Origin: Pandoraea terrae
Lineage (GTDB): Bacteria > Pseudomonadota > Gammaproteobacteria > Burkholderiales > Burkholderiaceae
NCBI RefSeq assembly: GCF_902459695.1
Contig: NZ_CABPRZ010000004.1
Span: 1-64,000 of the forward strand
DNA length: 64,000 bases
Direction: 5' to 3'
The position numbers were made by a program, and so were the translations under genes. Below the pieces are notes generated by a model. The model did not search any database, had not been told where the DNA came from, and saw only the letters and a list, made by a program, of their open reading frames with translations. Positions 45,824-55,058 of the stretch are shown here, in pieces (the first letter of the stretch is position 1; every line of letters begins with the position of its first letter).

Positions 45824-46312
45824 TTACTGGCTGTGCGTCATGTTGCCGTGCTGCACGCCCGAAGCCGGCGGGGCGCCGGCCGTCAAATCGCGCACAGGCA
45901 CGTCGACCTTCTGCTCCGTCACCTTGTGGTCCGCGCCCTCGAAGCGCAACGTGACCGGCACGGAATCGCCCTTCTTGAGCGGCCCCTTCAGGTCGTTGAG
46001 CATGATGTGATAGCCGCCCGGCTTCAGCTGCACGGGCTGCATGGCCGGCAACGGCAGGCCGCCCGGCAGTGCACGCATTTTCATCAGCGTGCCCTCGAGT
46101 TTCATCTCATGGATATCCGCAGTGCCGGCCGCCGGCGTGGACACCCCGACGAGCATGGCGGCCTGATGCGCCTGCAAGGTCATGAATACGCCGGTCGCCG
46201 TTTGGCCCGGCACGGTACCGCGCGCCCAGGCGTCGGTCACGTCGACTTGTGCAGCGAACGCCTGCCCCATGCCGAGACAAAGCACGGCTCCCAGCCACCA
46301 CATTTGCTTCAT
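45824..46312 (-). CDS. Periplasmic copper chaperone PCu(A)C
   Basis: The 162-residue protein has a signal peptide (MKQMWWLGAVLCLGMGQAFA|AQ) and the copper site of the PCuAC family: H and M in DIHEMKLEG, then MKM..., and the closing H-x-M of GYHIMLNDL. It passes Cu(I) to cytochrome oxidase CuA together with Sco proteins. AAGGAG precedes the start. It is divergent from regB across about 210 bp, which fits shared redox control. Confidence 0.9.
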   Translation of the reverse strand: MKQMWWLGAVLCLGMGQAFAAQVDVTDAWARGTVPGQTATGVFMTLQAHQAAMLVGVSTPAAGTADIHEMKLEGTLMKMRALPGGLPLPAMQPVQLKPGGYHIMLNDLKGPLKKGDSVPVTLRFEGADHKVTEQKVDVPVRDLTAGAPPASGVQHGNMTHSQ

Positions 46313-46522
46313 GCAATCTCCTTGAATCGATACGTTGGCACTGCGTGCTGCGTATTGTAGGCGCAGCCGCGTGCGGGCGCTGCATACCCGTGTCAAATCC
46401 CAAATCTCAGGCATCACGTATATACCTGCGGCGCACCGCCGCGCTAACCGCCATGCGGCAGAGTGTCGCAGCGGGCGGCACTCGAAAGCGCCGTCACTGA
46501 CGCTCGCGTTACACTTGCCTCC

Positions 46523-47791
46523 ATGAATCTATTTCCCATCGAACGAACCAACGTCGCACAGCTGTTCTGGCTGCGCTGCCTGGCGATCGTCGGCCAACTC
46601 GCCACCATCGGGGTCGCCCAGATGTGGCTGGGGGTGCGGCTACCGCTGGAGCCGATGCTGACGATCGTCGCACTTGAAGCGCTCTTCAACGCGCTGACGT
46701 GGTTGCGCGCGCGCCGCGCCGCTGGCCGGCCCCGCCGCGACACCGATTTCGAGCTGATGAGTCAGTTGCTCGTCGACCTCGGCGCGCTCACCGGCCTGCT
46801 GTTCTTCTCGGGCGGCGCAACGAATCCGTTCGTGTCGCTCTACCTGCCCGGTCTCGCCATCGCCGCCGCCGTGCTGCCGTGGCGCAGCGCATCGCAACTC
46901 GCCCTGCTCTCGCTCGTCGCCTATGGCGCACTGAACTTCCAGTATGTGCCGCTCGATCTCACGGACCCCGGCAATCTGCTGCGCCTGCACCTGGCCGGGA
47001 TGTGGGTCAACTTCGTCGTGAGCGTTCTGCTGATCGCGTGGTTTGTCTCACGCATGTCACGTGCGCTGCGTGCCCGCGACGCTCAGTTGGCCCGCGCCGA
47101 ACAGCGTCTGCTGCGCGACGAGCGCATGGCGGCCCTCGGCGCGCAGGCCGCAAGCGTCGCACATGAACTTGGCACACCGCTGTCCACGATGGCCGTGGTC
47201 GTCGGCGAGCTGCGCAGCGAAAGCGTGGGCAGTCCCGCGATGAAGCCGTTCGAAGCGGACCTGAAGATGCTGGAGCAACAGATCGCGCTGTGCAAAAGCG
47301 CCATTGCGCACGTCCAGACGCGAGCCGCGGCGCCGGTGCGGCAAGCCCTGACGGAATGGCTGCCTGCGTTCACGACGCAGTGGCGGCTGCGCCACCCGCA
47401 AGTGCAGTTCCAGATGCGTTTGCCGCCGAGAATGACGACCCGCATCGAAGACACCGTCCAGGTGGGCCAGATTCTGACGATCCTGCTCGACAATGCCGCG
47501 TATTTCAGTCCGTCGTCGGTCTCGCTTGAAATCGCCGTCGATCCGGACCACCTGCGCCTCACCGTCTGCGACGAGGGGCCTGGCATGACGCCGGAACTGC
47601 GCGACCGGCTCGGCACGTCGCCGGTACTGAGTACGCACGGCGGCCACGGCATGGGCCTCTATCTCGCCTTCGCGAGCGCCGCCCGTCTCGGCGGCGAAAT
47701 CACGCTTACCCCGAACCTGCCGCACGGCGCGCGCGCCGAGTTGCGGCTGCCGATGTCCACGTTCTTCTTCGGCTTGCGGAGCCAGTCATGA
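46523..47791 (+). CDS. regB: Redox sensor histidine kinase RegB/PrrB type
   Basis: The 422-residue kinase has six N-terminal membrane segments with the ubiquinone-linked motif GGATNPF at 97-103, the H-box VAHELGTPLST with H214, a downstream Cys257 (ALCKSAIAHV) near the redox-active Cys region of RegB, and N, G1 and G2 boxes (LDNAAYFS, DEGPGM, GGHGMGLYLAF). It should sense respiratory redox state. Its stop overlaps the regulator's start (ATGA). Confidence 0.9.
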   Translation: MNLFPIERTNVAQLFWLRCLAIVGQLATIGVAQMWLGVRLPLEPMLTIVALEALFNALTWLRARRAAGRPRRDTDFELMSQLLVDLGALTGLLFFSGGATNPFVSLYLPGLAIAAAVLPWRSASQLALLSLVAYGALNFQYVPLDLTDPGNLLRLHLAGMWVNFVVSVLLIAWFVSRMSRALRARDAQLARAEQRLLRDERMAALGAQAASVAHELGTPLSTMAVVVGELRSESVGSPAMKPFEADLKMLEQQIALCKSAIAHVQTRAAAPVRQALTEWLPAFTTQWRLRHPQVQFQMRLPPRMTTRIEDTVQVGQILTILLDNAAYFSPSSVSLEIAVDPDHLRLTVCDEGPGMTPELRDRLGTSPVLSTHGGHGMGLYLAFASAARLGGEITLTPNLPHGARAELRLPMSTFFFGLRSQS

Positions 47792-48330
47792 ATGCCTCGA
47801 ATTTCCTGTTGATCGACGACGACGTCGTGTTTGCCGAAACCCTCGCCCGCGCATTGACCCGGCGCGGCTACGACGTGCAGATCGCCGCCGACGGCGCCGC
47901 CGCGCTGCTCGCGGCGCGCACGCGCCAGTTCGATCTGATCTCGGTCGATTTGCATCTCGGCCAGGATTCCGGCCTGCCGCTCGTGACGCCGCTGCGCGCC
48001 TTGCAGCCGAAGGCGCGCATTCTCGTGCTGACCGGTTATGCGAGCATCGCCACCGCAGTGCAGGCGGTGAAGGACGGCGCGGACAACTATCTCGCGAAGC
48101 CGGCCAATGCGGACACTATCCTCGCCGCACTGCGTAACGAGGCGAGCGAAACACAGGCGGACGAAGCGTTCGAGAATCCGTCCCCGCTGTCGGTGGCGCG
48201 TCTTGAATGGGAGCATATCCAACGCGTGCTCGCCGAACACAACGGCAATATCTCGGCCACGGCACGCGCGCTCAATATGCATCGGCGTACGCTTCAGCGC
48301 AAACTCCTGAAGCGGCCGGTCAAGCAGTAA
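47788..48330 (+). CDS. regA: Response regulator RegA/PrrA type
   Basis: The 180-residue protein has a receiver domain with D10/D11, phospho-acceptor D54 (LISVDLHLGQDSG) and K103 region (NYLAKPA), a Pro-containing linker, and a Fis-type HTH (EHNGNISATARALNMHRRTL) that is nearly invariant in RegA/PrrA/ActR. It controls respiration and other redox-linked genes. It is coupled to regB. A 278-bp gap without a gene separates it from the large metallopeptidase-like gene. Confidence 0.93.
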   Translation: MNASNFLLIDDDVVFAETLARALTRRGYDVQIAADGAAALLAARTRQFDLISVDLHLGQDSGLPLVTPLRALQPKARILVLTGYASIATAVQAVKDGADNYLAKPANADTILAALRNEASETQADEAFENPSPLSVARLEWEHIQRVLAEHNGNISATARALNMHRRTLQRKLLKRPVKQ

Positions 48331-48608
48331 TCCTGACCGTGCGCGCGGGATCGGCGCGCATTGCCGAACGCATGCCTGTCGGTTCCTGACGGGCAGGTTG
48401 CAGTTCCTCCCTCCCCGCGATCGGCAAATTCCGAAATGCGGCGGCGCCCATGCCCCGCCGCTTCCTGAATCCTCCAATACTGAGTCCGCCACGCCGCACG
48501 CCATCATCAGGCGCGGAGTGACCCGACGCGTTGCATGGCGGGCAGACAGGTCCCCTATGCGACACGCCGGCCGTATGCCAACCGTGGGGATTTCTTCGGA
48601 GGACGTTC

Positions 48609-51600
48609 ATGACGCATTTCGCGCATTCCAGCCGTTTCCGCCAACATCATGCCGCACCACCGCGTCACACGCTCGATGACGTTGCCAGTCATCAGCGCCG
48701 GCTCGCCCGCACTTCGGGGCGACAGCCTGCGTATGTCCCGCCGCGTACGATGCCGAGACTTTCACACGATCTGCAACGTTGCGTGTCTGTCTTGCATCCG
48801 GAGCGCGCCGTCGCGAGTCCGGCCCCCCATCGCCGCACGACGTCGCAAAACTTGATGGTGTTGCTCGCCGTCTCGCTGGCAACGCAAGCCGTCGCCGCGC
48901 CCATGCGCCCATCCCGCTCGCCCGTTGGCGCTGGCAACGGCAGCGGCATTGGCCCCGTGCCAGCACAACGTCTGCGCCGCTCGCTGTCTGCGGCGACGAC
49001 GTCGCTCACGCGCGATTGGACGGACGCCGGCTTCAACCTCACGCGCATCGCGGCCGCGTTCAACGCCGCCCGGCCCTTTGTGCTGGCCGGCCTGGTGGAC
49101 GGCAACGACATGGCGCGGCGCGTCGTTGCGTTGGAATGTCAACTGCCCGTGCCTTCAAGCGCCGTGAGCCCATTCACCGAAGCCCCGGACGGTTCGCCAG
49201 CACCCCAAGGCGAGAATTCGACACGACATTGCAACAGCACCGAGGGCCAAGCGGACGCGACTGCAATCCTGGCCGGGCAACTCGTGGCGTCACCCACCAT
49301 TGAAGAAATGATTGCACGCTTTGACCGGGAGACGGGCGCTGCGAAGATCGACATTGATCGCGTTCGGGAAAAGCACGCCAGTCCACTCGATATCCTGCGT
49401 GCGACTTGCTTTCGCCATGGCCGGGCAATCTCACCGCTCGTCGACGCTCGATACCGGCGTCCGCCTGATCCAGGCGACGAAGCGCTCGACTTGCTCGACG
49501 AAGCGGCAAGCGTTGACTATCGAAGTTATCCGTCGGTCTATCCGCATGATGCGCAGTCATTCGGAGAAGTACGCGAAGTGTTCGTTGAACGGCTGGGTCG
49601 CTGGCTGGATGACTTGCACATTGGCACTTGGCTGATTCCGGAGTCCGCGAACGGCGCTCCGCTCTGGTTCGATCGCATCGCCTTGCGTGGAGCGCTCGGC
49701 GAGACGGTAGCGTCATTGGCTGCCGCGTTTTGCGACGACACACAACGCATGCAGGCGCTGCGCGATCACGGCGCACGCGAAGGCATTGCGCTACACCTGT
49801 CTTCGCCTCCGGACACGGACCATTGCCGCACACGCATCGCCGATCTGATGCGCGCCCGCCTGACGGAACTCGGCGAGAGCACAAGATTTCCGTTCGGCAC
49901 GCCGATTCAGTCGATGGCCACGACGATCCTACGGCTAGGCGCCATGCATGGTCTGAACGCACCGGAGATTCGCAATACCGCGGACGTTCTCAGGCAGTTT
50001 GCCGCGCTTGAGGCTGCATGGCAGACCAACGCCACGTACCCCATCGACCCGCGCTACGTCGCCGCTGCCCACCTGGGCATCTCCAGCGCCAGCGACACCG
50101 GGATGGCGGCCCCGGCGTCGACTACACCAGCCCCGACACCGAACGCGACGCTCCCCTCCGGAACTGCAACCACGCTCGCCAGCGGCCCTCCTTCCCGGTT
50201 CGCCGAAGCTGTCGATGCGGGCCGGTTTGCGGAGCGTCTGCTCGCCTATCAGGCCCTGCCGGTGTGGCGCCGCAGCGCGGCGGTCGAGCATATTCTCATC
50301 GAGCGCCTGGGCTTCTCGCGCGCACAATTGTCGGACACGCTTTACGGCGACCATACCTTTGAATCCGCTCGCCGATTCCGTCGGGTCATCAGGCTCCCCG
50401 GCACCCCCGCAGCGCATTTTGACCTGGCAGTGCAACATCGCGAGGTCATGCCTCGGCTGTACACCTCGCAAGGCACCCCGGCAGTGACAGCCGGCGTGAC
50501 CGACGTCAGGCCTGCCGACGAACTGCTCGATAAAGCGGAGCGAGGTTTTACAAGGAAACTCAATGGCGTTGCACGCGCGAAGGCACGCGAAATGCTGTTG
50601 TTGCGGCAATTGCCGGACAGTGACGATGCCGTCAACGCGCTGGCGTCGGCCATCCTTCGCCGCCGGGCGACCTATCCCCGGGATTCGATTGCCGAACGCA
50701 TCCGGGGCGCGATTGAGATCATCGATCCTCTCACCATTTCGCAACCGGTCAGGCATGTGGTGGATGCGATCGCCGAGGGCGATGTCCAGTCATTGATGGA
50801 AATGCTTCCCTTCGTCGTGCCGGCCTACGACGTCGAGGAAGGATTGCGAACCCGTGACTTTGCGCGGGCGAAAAATGGCGCCCTGCGCTTCAGCATCGAC
50901 GCCGTCCTGGTGTGGGCGGGTGGCATGGCGGAACGCGCCGCGGCGCGATCCATGCGCATCGCGCTCGAGGAAATGCGCATGGCGCCGATCGAGCGCCGCA
51001 ATGCCGTCATGCTGCATACGCTTGCCGGCGAATCGCCGAACATTGCCGACGACACGGTGGCAGAAACGGCGTTCAATACCTTCGATGTGCAGGGAACGCT
51101 GACAACGCTGCCTGCGGACCGACTGTCAGTCGATCCGTACGAACTGCTCGAAACCGAAGCCTCTCGCACGCCACGCGTGCAAGCGCAGGATCCCGGTGAG
51201 GGGACTTCGTCCACCTTGCGGTCCTATTCGCTCACCGGGCACGGGCCGTCACTCAGGCCGAACAGCGTGCTCTTTGACGAAGCGTCGACATCGATCGATC
51301 GTGCATCGGAGATGTCGGCGCCGCCGGACTCCACCCTGCAGTCCGTCACCCGCTACCTGCAGGAGCACCGGCGCAACGCCGTGAGCGACACCATTACAAA
51401 GCTGGCTGACCGCCTCCAGTGTTGCGAGCCCAAGTCACATCAGCCTCCCCGGCTCGATGAATGGCTACATGCCAGCACGCCGGAAGGCCAGGCCGCGATC
51501 GATCGGCTGCAGTCGATGGTCAACGATTCGCCCACCCTGGCGATACTGACGCGCGACGCCGGGGCCGCGGCGATACGCGCGCAACGCCCGTGGAACATTG

Positions 51601-52646
51601 TCATCACACACGAGGGACTACCCAAGGTGTGGCCTGACCTTCGGCAGATCCGTCTCCTTGCCGATAACGTCCCGATCGACGCGCATTACGAAACCGTCTC
51701 CGGCCAGCATACCTTCACGCATGAAAGCGCCGCGCTGCACGAGTTCCTGCACGCCGTGCTCGAACTGCCGGACGCTTCATCACCGGGACACCGGGGCGCA
51801 GTCGTATATTTCACGGACCTCATCGCCTATGAACTCAATTGGCTCATCGGCGAGCGCGTCATGTACCGGGACGGCGGCGCGACGGCAACCGCCAATCGCC
51901 TTCGTCATGCGGCCAAATTACGCATGCACAGGGAAGACGCAGCGCTCGATCAGCAGGTCAAACGGGCGCTGCGCCCTCCCAGGCCGTCACACATCCTCGG
52001 CACACCGGCGCAAGAACGGGTCGCCATACGTGACGGCACTGCGCTGCGGAACGTGATGAGGTACGTGTTCCCGACCGATACGGATTTCACCAATGTCCGA
52101 ACCCTTGAATTCGAGATCGATTCCGTCAGTCGTCGCAGCAACGTGCGGTCGCTACTGCGCGGCGTGCTGCGCAAACTTGAAAGATCCAGCGCCGTCATGG
52201 GCGCGTTGTATCAGCTCTGGAAGGAGAGCAATGCGGATAGCCGCTGGGTCATTCGCGTGATCGGATCATCGGCCATGCCGCCGGGATCCTTCGGCATGCG
52301 GGGAAAACCTTGGCATATCGACTACCCCACCCATGTGATCTCCATGCATTTCGAACCGGTGCGGTATTTGTCGGCGTCCGGGCCGCGTGTGATGACAACC
52401 GAACATCGGATGGTCGGCATGCTGACGGAATTTTTCGCCGACGCGGTGCTGTATCAGCGGGTCGGCGATCCTTACACGGAGCGCGACCTTCTCGTGCTGA
52501 TCGAGAACGAAGCCCGGCGCCCGGCGCCGGACAATGCGCGGGTCGCCGTGGCGCTCGACCCCGATCCCGACGTGTTGTGGCCGTACACGACACGCGCACG
52601 GCGTGCGGCCGAGGACGAGGACCGTTATCTCAAGAGCCTCGCCTGA
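48609..52646 (+). CDS. Giant candidate secreted zinc metallopeptidase (effector/toxin-like)
   Basis: The 1345-residue protein is not a recognised named family. GGAGG seven bases upstream fixes the start at 48609. An 80-residue basic leader precedes a hydrophobic segment at 81-98 (NLMVLLAVSLATQAVAAP) resembling an extended signal peptide. Long helical regions follow, with a Pro/Ala/Thr linker near 500-530 and a segment at about 735-785 (LPFVVPAYDVEEGLRTRDFA) resembling a recurrent region of large bacterial toxins. The C-terminal part has a zinc motif H1044-E1045-F-L-H1048 with E1075 or D1069-1072 as possible third ligand, like M85/M91 type III effectors. A second, related but degenerate segment follows near 1265-1290 (GMLTEFFADAVLYQRVGD). 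It stands alone between core genes and ends at a bidirectional terminator. Confidence 0.8.
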   Translation: MTHFAHSSRFRQHHAAPPRHTLDDVASHQRRLARTSGRQPAYVPPRTMPRLSHDLQRCVSVLHPERAVASPAPHRRTTSQNLMVLLAVSLATQAVAAPMRPSRSPVGAGNGSGIGPVPAQRLRRSLSAATTSLTRDWTDAGFNLTRIAAAFNAARPFVLAGLVDGNDMARRVVALECQLPVPSSAVSPFTEAPDGSPAPQGENSTRHCNSTEGQADATAILAGQLVASPTIEEMIARFDRETGAAKIDIDRVREKHASPLDILRATCFRHGRAISPLVDARYRRPPDPGDEALDLLDEAASVDYRSYPSVYPHDAQSFGEVREVFVERLGRWLDDLHIGTWLIPESANGAPLWFDRIALRGALGETVASLAAAFCDDTQRMQALRDHGAREGIALHLSSPPDTDHCRTRIADLMRARLTELGESTRFPFGTPIQSMATTILRLGAMHGLNAPEIRNTADVLRQFAALEAAWQTNATYPIDPRYVAAAHLGISSASDTGMAAPASTTPAPTPNATLPSGTATTLASGPPSRFAEAVDAGRFAERLLAYQALPVWRRSAAVEHILIERLGFSRAQLSDTLYGDHTFESARRFRRVIRLPGTPAAHFDLAVQHREVMPRLYTSQGTPAVTAGVTDVRPADELLDKAERGFTRKLNGVARAKAREMLLLRQLPDSDDAVNALASAILRRRATYPRDSIAERIRGAIEIIDPLTISQPVRHVVDAIAEGDVQSLMEMLPFVVPAYDVEEGLRTRDFARAKNGALRFSIDAVLVWAGGMAERAAARSMRIALEEMRMAPIERRNAVMLHTLAGESPNIADDTVAETAFNTFDVQGTLTTLPADRLSVDPYELLETEASRTPRVQAQDPGEGTSSTLRSYSLTGHGPSLRPNSVLFDEASTSIDRASEMSAPPDSTLQSVTRYLQEHRRNAVSDTITKLADRLQCCEPKSHQPPRLDEWLHASTPEGQAAIDRLQSMVNDSPTLAILTRDAGAAAIRAQRPWNIVITHEGLPKVWPDLRQIRLLADNVPIDAHYETVSGQHTFTHESAALHEFLHAVLELPDASSPGHRGAVVYFTDLIAYELNWLIGERVMYRDGGATATANRLRHAAKLRMHREDAALDQQVKRALRPPRPSHILGTPAQERVAIRDGTALRNVMRYVFPTDTDFTNVRTLEFEIDSVSRRSNVRSLLRGVLRKLERSSAVMGALYQLWKESNADSRWVIRVIGSSAMPPGSFGMRGKPWHIDYPTHVISMHFEPVRYLSASGPRVMTTEHRMVGMLTEFFADAVLYQRVGDPYTERDLLVLIENEARRPAPDNARVAVALDPDPDVLWPYTTRARRAAEDEDRYLKSLA

Positions 52647-52674
52647 CTCGGCGGCCAAGCGCCGCCGCGTAACG

Positions 52675-52708
52675 AAAAAAACCGGCTTCCGCAGACGCCG
52701 GTTTTTTT
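52675..52708. terminator. Bidirectional Rho-independent terminator
   Basis: AAAAAAACCGGC and GCCGGTTTTTTT flank a 10-base loop. It lies between the convergent metallopeptidase-like gene and hslU and has a T-run on both strands. Confidence 0.92.
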
Positions 52709-52742
52709 GACGCGCGGCGGCGGCCCGACCGGCCTCCCGCCG

Positions 52743-54098
52743 TTACAGCACGTAGCGCGACAGGTCTTCGTTCTGCGAGAGCTCGCCGAGGAAGCGATTA
52801 ACGTACGCCGCATCGATCACGACTGTCTCGCCATTCTGCTTGCCCGCCGAGAACGAGATGTCCTCGAGCAGCTTTTCCATGACGGTGTACAGACGCCGCG
52901 CCCCAATGTTTTCGGTCTTCTCGTTGACCGAAAAAGCGATTTCCGCCAGACGCTTGATGCCGTCCTGGGCGAACTCGAGCGACACATCTTCCGTGGCGAG
53001 CAACGCCTGATACTGTTTCACCAGGCTCGCGTCGGTCTGCGTCAGGATCGCCTCGAAATCCTCGACGGACAGCGAGTCGAGCTCGACGCGAATCGGAAAC
53101 CGGCCCTGCAGCTCCGGAATCAGATCGCTCGGCTTGGCCAGATGAAACGCCCCGCTCGCGATGAACAGGATGTGGTCCGTCTTGATCATGCCGAACTTGG
53201 TGCTGACGGTCGTGCCTTCGACCAGCGGCAACAGATCGCGTTGCACGCCCTGGCGCGAGACCTCACCGCCGCCAACTTCGCTGCGCGACGCGATCTTGTC
53301 GATTTCGTCGAGAAACACGATGCCGTTCTGTTCGACACTGCGCACCGCCTGATGCTTGACTTCCTCGTCGTTGAGCATCTTCGACGCTTCTTCGTCCGTA
53401 AGCAGCTTGAGCGCTTCCTTGACCTTGAGCTTCTGACGCTTCTTGCGCTGGCTGCCCAGGTTCGCGAACATGCCCTTGATCTGCTCAGTCATTTCTTCCA
53501 TGCCCGGCGGACCCATGATGTCCATGCCGGCGGCAGGCAGCTCGATATCGAGCTCGATTTCCTTGTCGTCGAGCTGGCCTTCGCGCAAACGCTTGCGGAA
53601 CGTCTGGCGCGTCGCGCTTTCCGGACCGTCGTCGGCCGAGGTCTCGGCTGCATGAAAGCGGATGTCGCGCGAGCTTTCACGCCCGGACGGCAGCAGGATG
53701 TCGAGAATGCGGTCCTCGGCGCGATCTTCCGCCGTGGTGCGCACCTTCTTCATTTCCGCTTCGCGCGTCTGCTTGATCGCGATTTCGGCGAGATCGCGCA
53801 CGATGCTGTCCACGTCGCGCCCGACATAGCCGACTTCGGTGAACTTCGTGGCTTCGACCTTGATGAACGGCGCCTCGGCAAGCTTCGCGAGGCGACGGGC
53901 GATCTCGGTCTTGCCGACGCCGGTCGGCCCGATCATCAGGATGTTCTTCGGCGTAATTTCCTGGCGCAGCGGGTCAGCGACCTGCTGACGGCGCCAGCGG
54001 TTGCGCAACGCCACGGCCACGGCTTTCTTGGCCCGGTCCTGGCCGATGATGTGCTTGTCGAGTTCCGAGACGATCTCGGAGGGGGTCATATGGGTCAT
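52743..54098 (-). CDS. hslU: HslU (ClpY), ATPase of the HslVU protease
   Basis: The 451-residue AAA+ unfoldase starts [20 protein letters not shown]. It has Walker A GPTGVGKT, Walker [10 protein letters not shown], the pore loop [11 protein letters not shown] and the C-terminal tail SRYVL that docks into HslV. The I-domain runs from about residue 110 to 235. It unfolds substrates for HslV. The gap after hslV is nine bases and AAAGGAAC precedes the start. Confidence 0.97.
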   Translation of the reverse strand: MTHMTPSEIVSELDKHIIGQDRAKKAVAVALRNRWRRQQVADPLRQEITPKNILMIGPTGVGKTEIARRLAKLAEAPFIKVEATKFTEVGYVGRDVDSIVRDLAEIAIKQTREAEMKKVRTTAEDRAEDRILDILLPSGRESSRDIRFHAAETSADDGPESATRQTFRKRLREGQLDDKEIELDIELPAAGMDIMGPPGMEEMTEQIKGMFANLGSQRKKRQKLKVKEALKLLTDEEASKMLNDEEVKHQAVRSVEQNGIVFLDEIDKIASRSEVGGGEVSRQGVQRDLLPLVEGTTVSTKFGMIKTDHILFIASGAFHLAKPSDLIPELQGRFPIRVELDSLSVEDFEAILTQTDASLVKQYQALLATEDVSLEFAQDGIKRLAEIAFSVNEKTENIGARRLYTVMEKLLEDISFSAGKQNGETVVIDAAYVNRFLGELSQNEDLSRYVL

Positions 54099-54107
54099 GA
54101 CGTTCCT

Positions 54108-54659
54108 TTACTTGGCAGCCGCAGGCGGCAGCGTCTCGATGATGTGGTTCAGGTTCGTGTAGATACACATTTCGCCGGCAATCGTCAGCGCCTTCTTGAC
54201 GATTTCGTCCGGGCTCAAATCGGTATTGTCGACCAGCGCGCGCGCCGCAGCTTCGGCATACGCGCCGCCCGAACCGATCGCCGCCACGCCGCCTTCGGGG
54301 TCGAGCACGTCGCCGTTGCCGGTGATGACGAGCGTGGTTTCGGCGTCAGCGACGATCATCATCGCTTCGAGCCGGCGCAACATGCGGTCCGTGCGCCAAT
54401 CCTTGGCGAGTTCGACGGCTGAGCGCGTGAGATTGCCCTGATGTTTCTGCAGCTTGGCCTCGAACCGGTCCAGCAGCGAGAACGCATCGGCCGTGGCGCC
54501 GGCGAATCCGACCATGACCTTGCCGTCCAGGATGGTGCGCACCTTGCGCGCCGTGCCTTTCATCACAATATTGCCAAGCGTGACCTGGCCGTCGCCGCCC
54601 AGCGCGACCTGATTGCCGCGTCGAACGGAGACGATGGTGGTGCCGTGATATTGCTCCAT
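54108..54659 (-). CDS. hslV: HslV (ClpQ), peptidase of the HslVU protease
   Basis: The 183-residue N-terminal-nucleophile peptidase starts [14 protein letters not shown]; the catalytic Thr is T7, exposed after loss of a short propeptide. Other landmarks are [20 protein letters not shown] and [16 protein letters not shown]. It is the first gene of hslVU behind a heat-shock-like promoter. Confidence 0.96.
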   Translation of the reverse strand: MEQYHGTTIVSVRRGNQVALGGDGQVTLGNIVMKGTARKVRTILDGKVMVGFAGATADAFSLLDRFEAKLQKHQGNLTRSAVELAKDWRTDRMLRRLEAMMIVADAETTLVITGNGDVLDPEGGVAAIGSGGAYAEAAARALVDNTDLSPDEIVKKALTIAGEMCIYTNLNHIIETLPPAAAK

Positions 54660-54773
54660 ACGGGTTCCCTGTTCCTTTTTCCGGGGGCGGAATCCCGCCC
54701 CGTGACGATGGGCCCGGCCGCGCGGCGCCGGCCAGACAGGCGCGTCGTGTGAGACCGGGCGAGACGTCACTGT

Positions 54774-54801
54774 AGTTTAGGGCACTCGCACGAATATCAA
54801 G
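54774..54801 (-). promoter_or_regulatory. Heat-shock (sigma-32-like) promoter of hslVU
   Basis: On the minus strand CTTGATA, 12 bases, then CCCTAAACT resembles the RpoH pattern CTTGAAA-N13-CCCCATnT. It lies about 115 bases upstream of hslV, consistent with the known heat-shock control of this operon. The match is not perfect. Confidence 0.5.
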
Positions 54802-54929
54802 GGGGGATGCCGCCGGCGAAGTATGCGTTCACGGGGCGGTTTCGGCGTCTGCCCGGCGTGAAGTCGCACGACGCGAGGCCGTCAAGACGCGCATGGCGCG
54901 CTTCGATACGTCCTTCACTGGATTGGATT

Positions 54930-54944
54930 TGCAACTGAGTTGCA
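54930..54944. promoter_or_regulatory. Palindrome TGCAAC-TGA-GTTGCA
   Basis: TTGCAACTGAGTTGCAA is a perfect palindrome around TGA, at 54929-54945. The same TGCAAC-N3-GTTGCA core occurs at 57532-57546 in front of the Zur-like gene. It lies between the dksA terminator and the hslVU promoter, in a 399-bp gap that otherwise holds only those elements. Confidence 0.5.
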
Positions 54945-54957
54945 ATTTCCCATGGAG

Positions 54958-54985
54958 GCAAAAAAAACACACCGCGTCGGGTGTG
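54958..54985 (-). terminator. Rho-independent terminator of dksA
   Basis: On the minus strand CACACC, loop CGACGC, GGTGTG is followed by eight T residues. It lies 73 bases after the dksA stop. Confidence 0.85.
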
Positions 54986-55058
54986 CTTTCCGTACGCGCC
55001 GAACGCGTCCGGATTCGCAAAGCCGCGCGGCGCCCGGCAATCGGGCGCCGGGCGTCGA

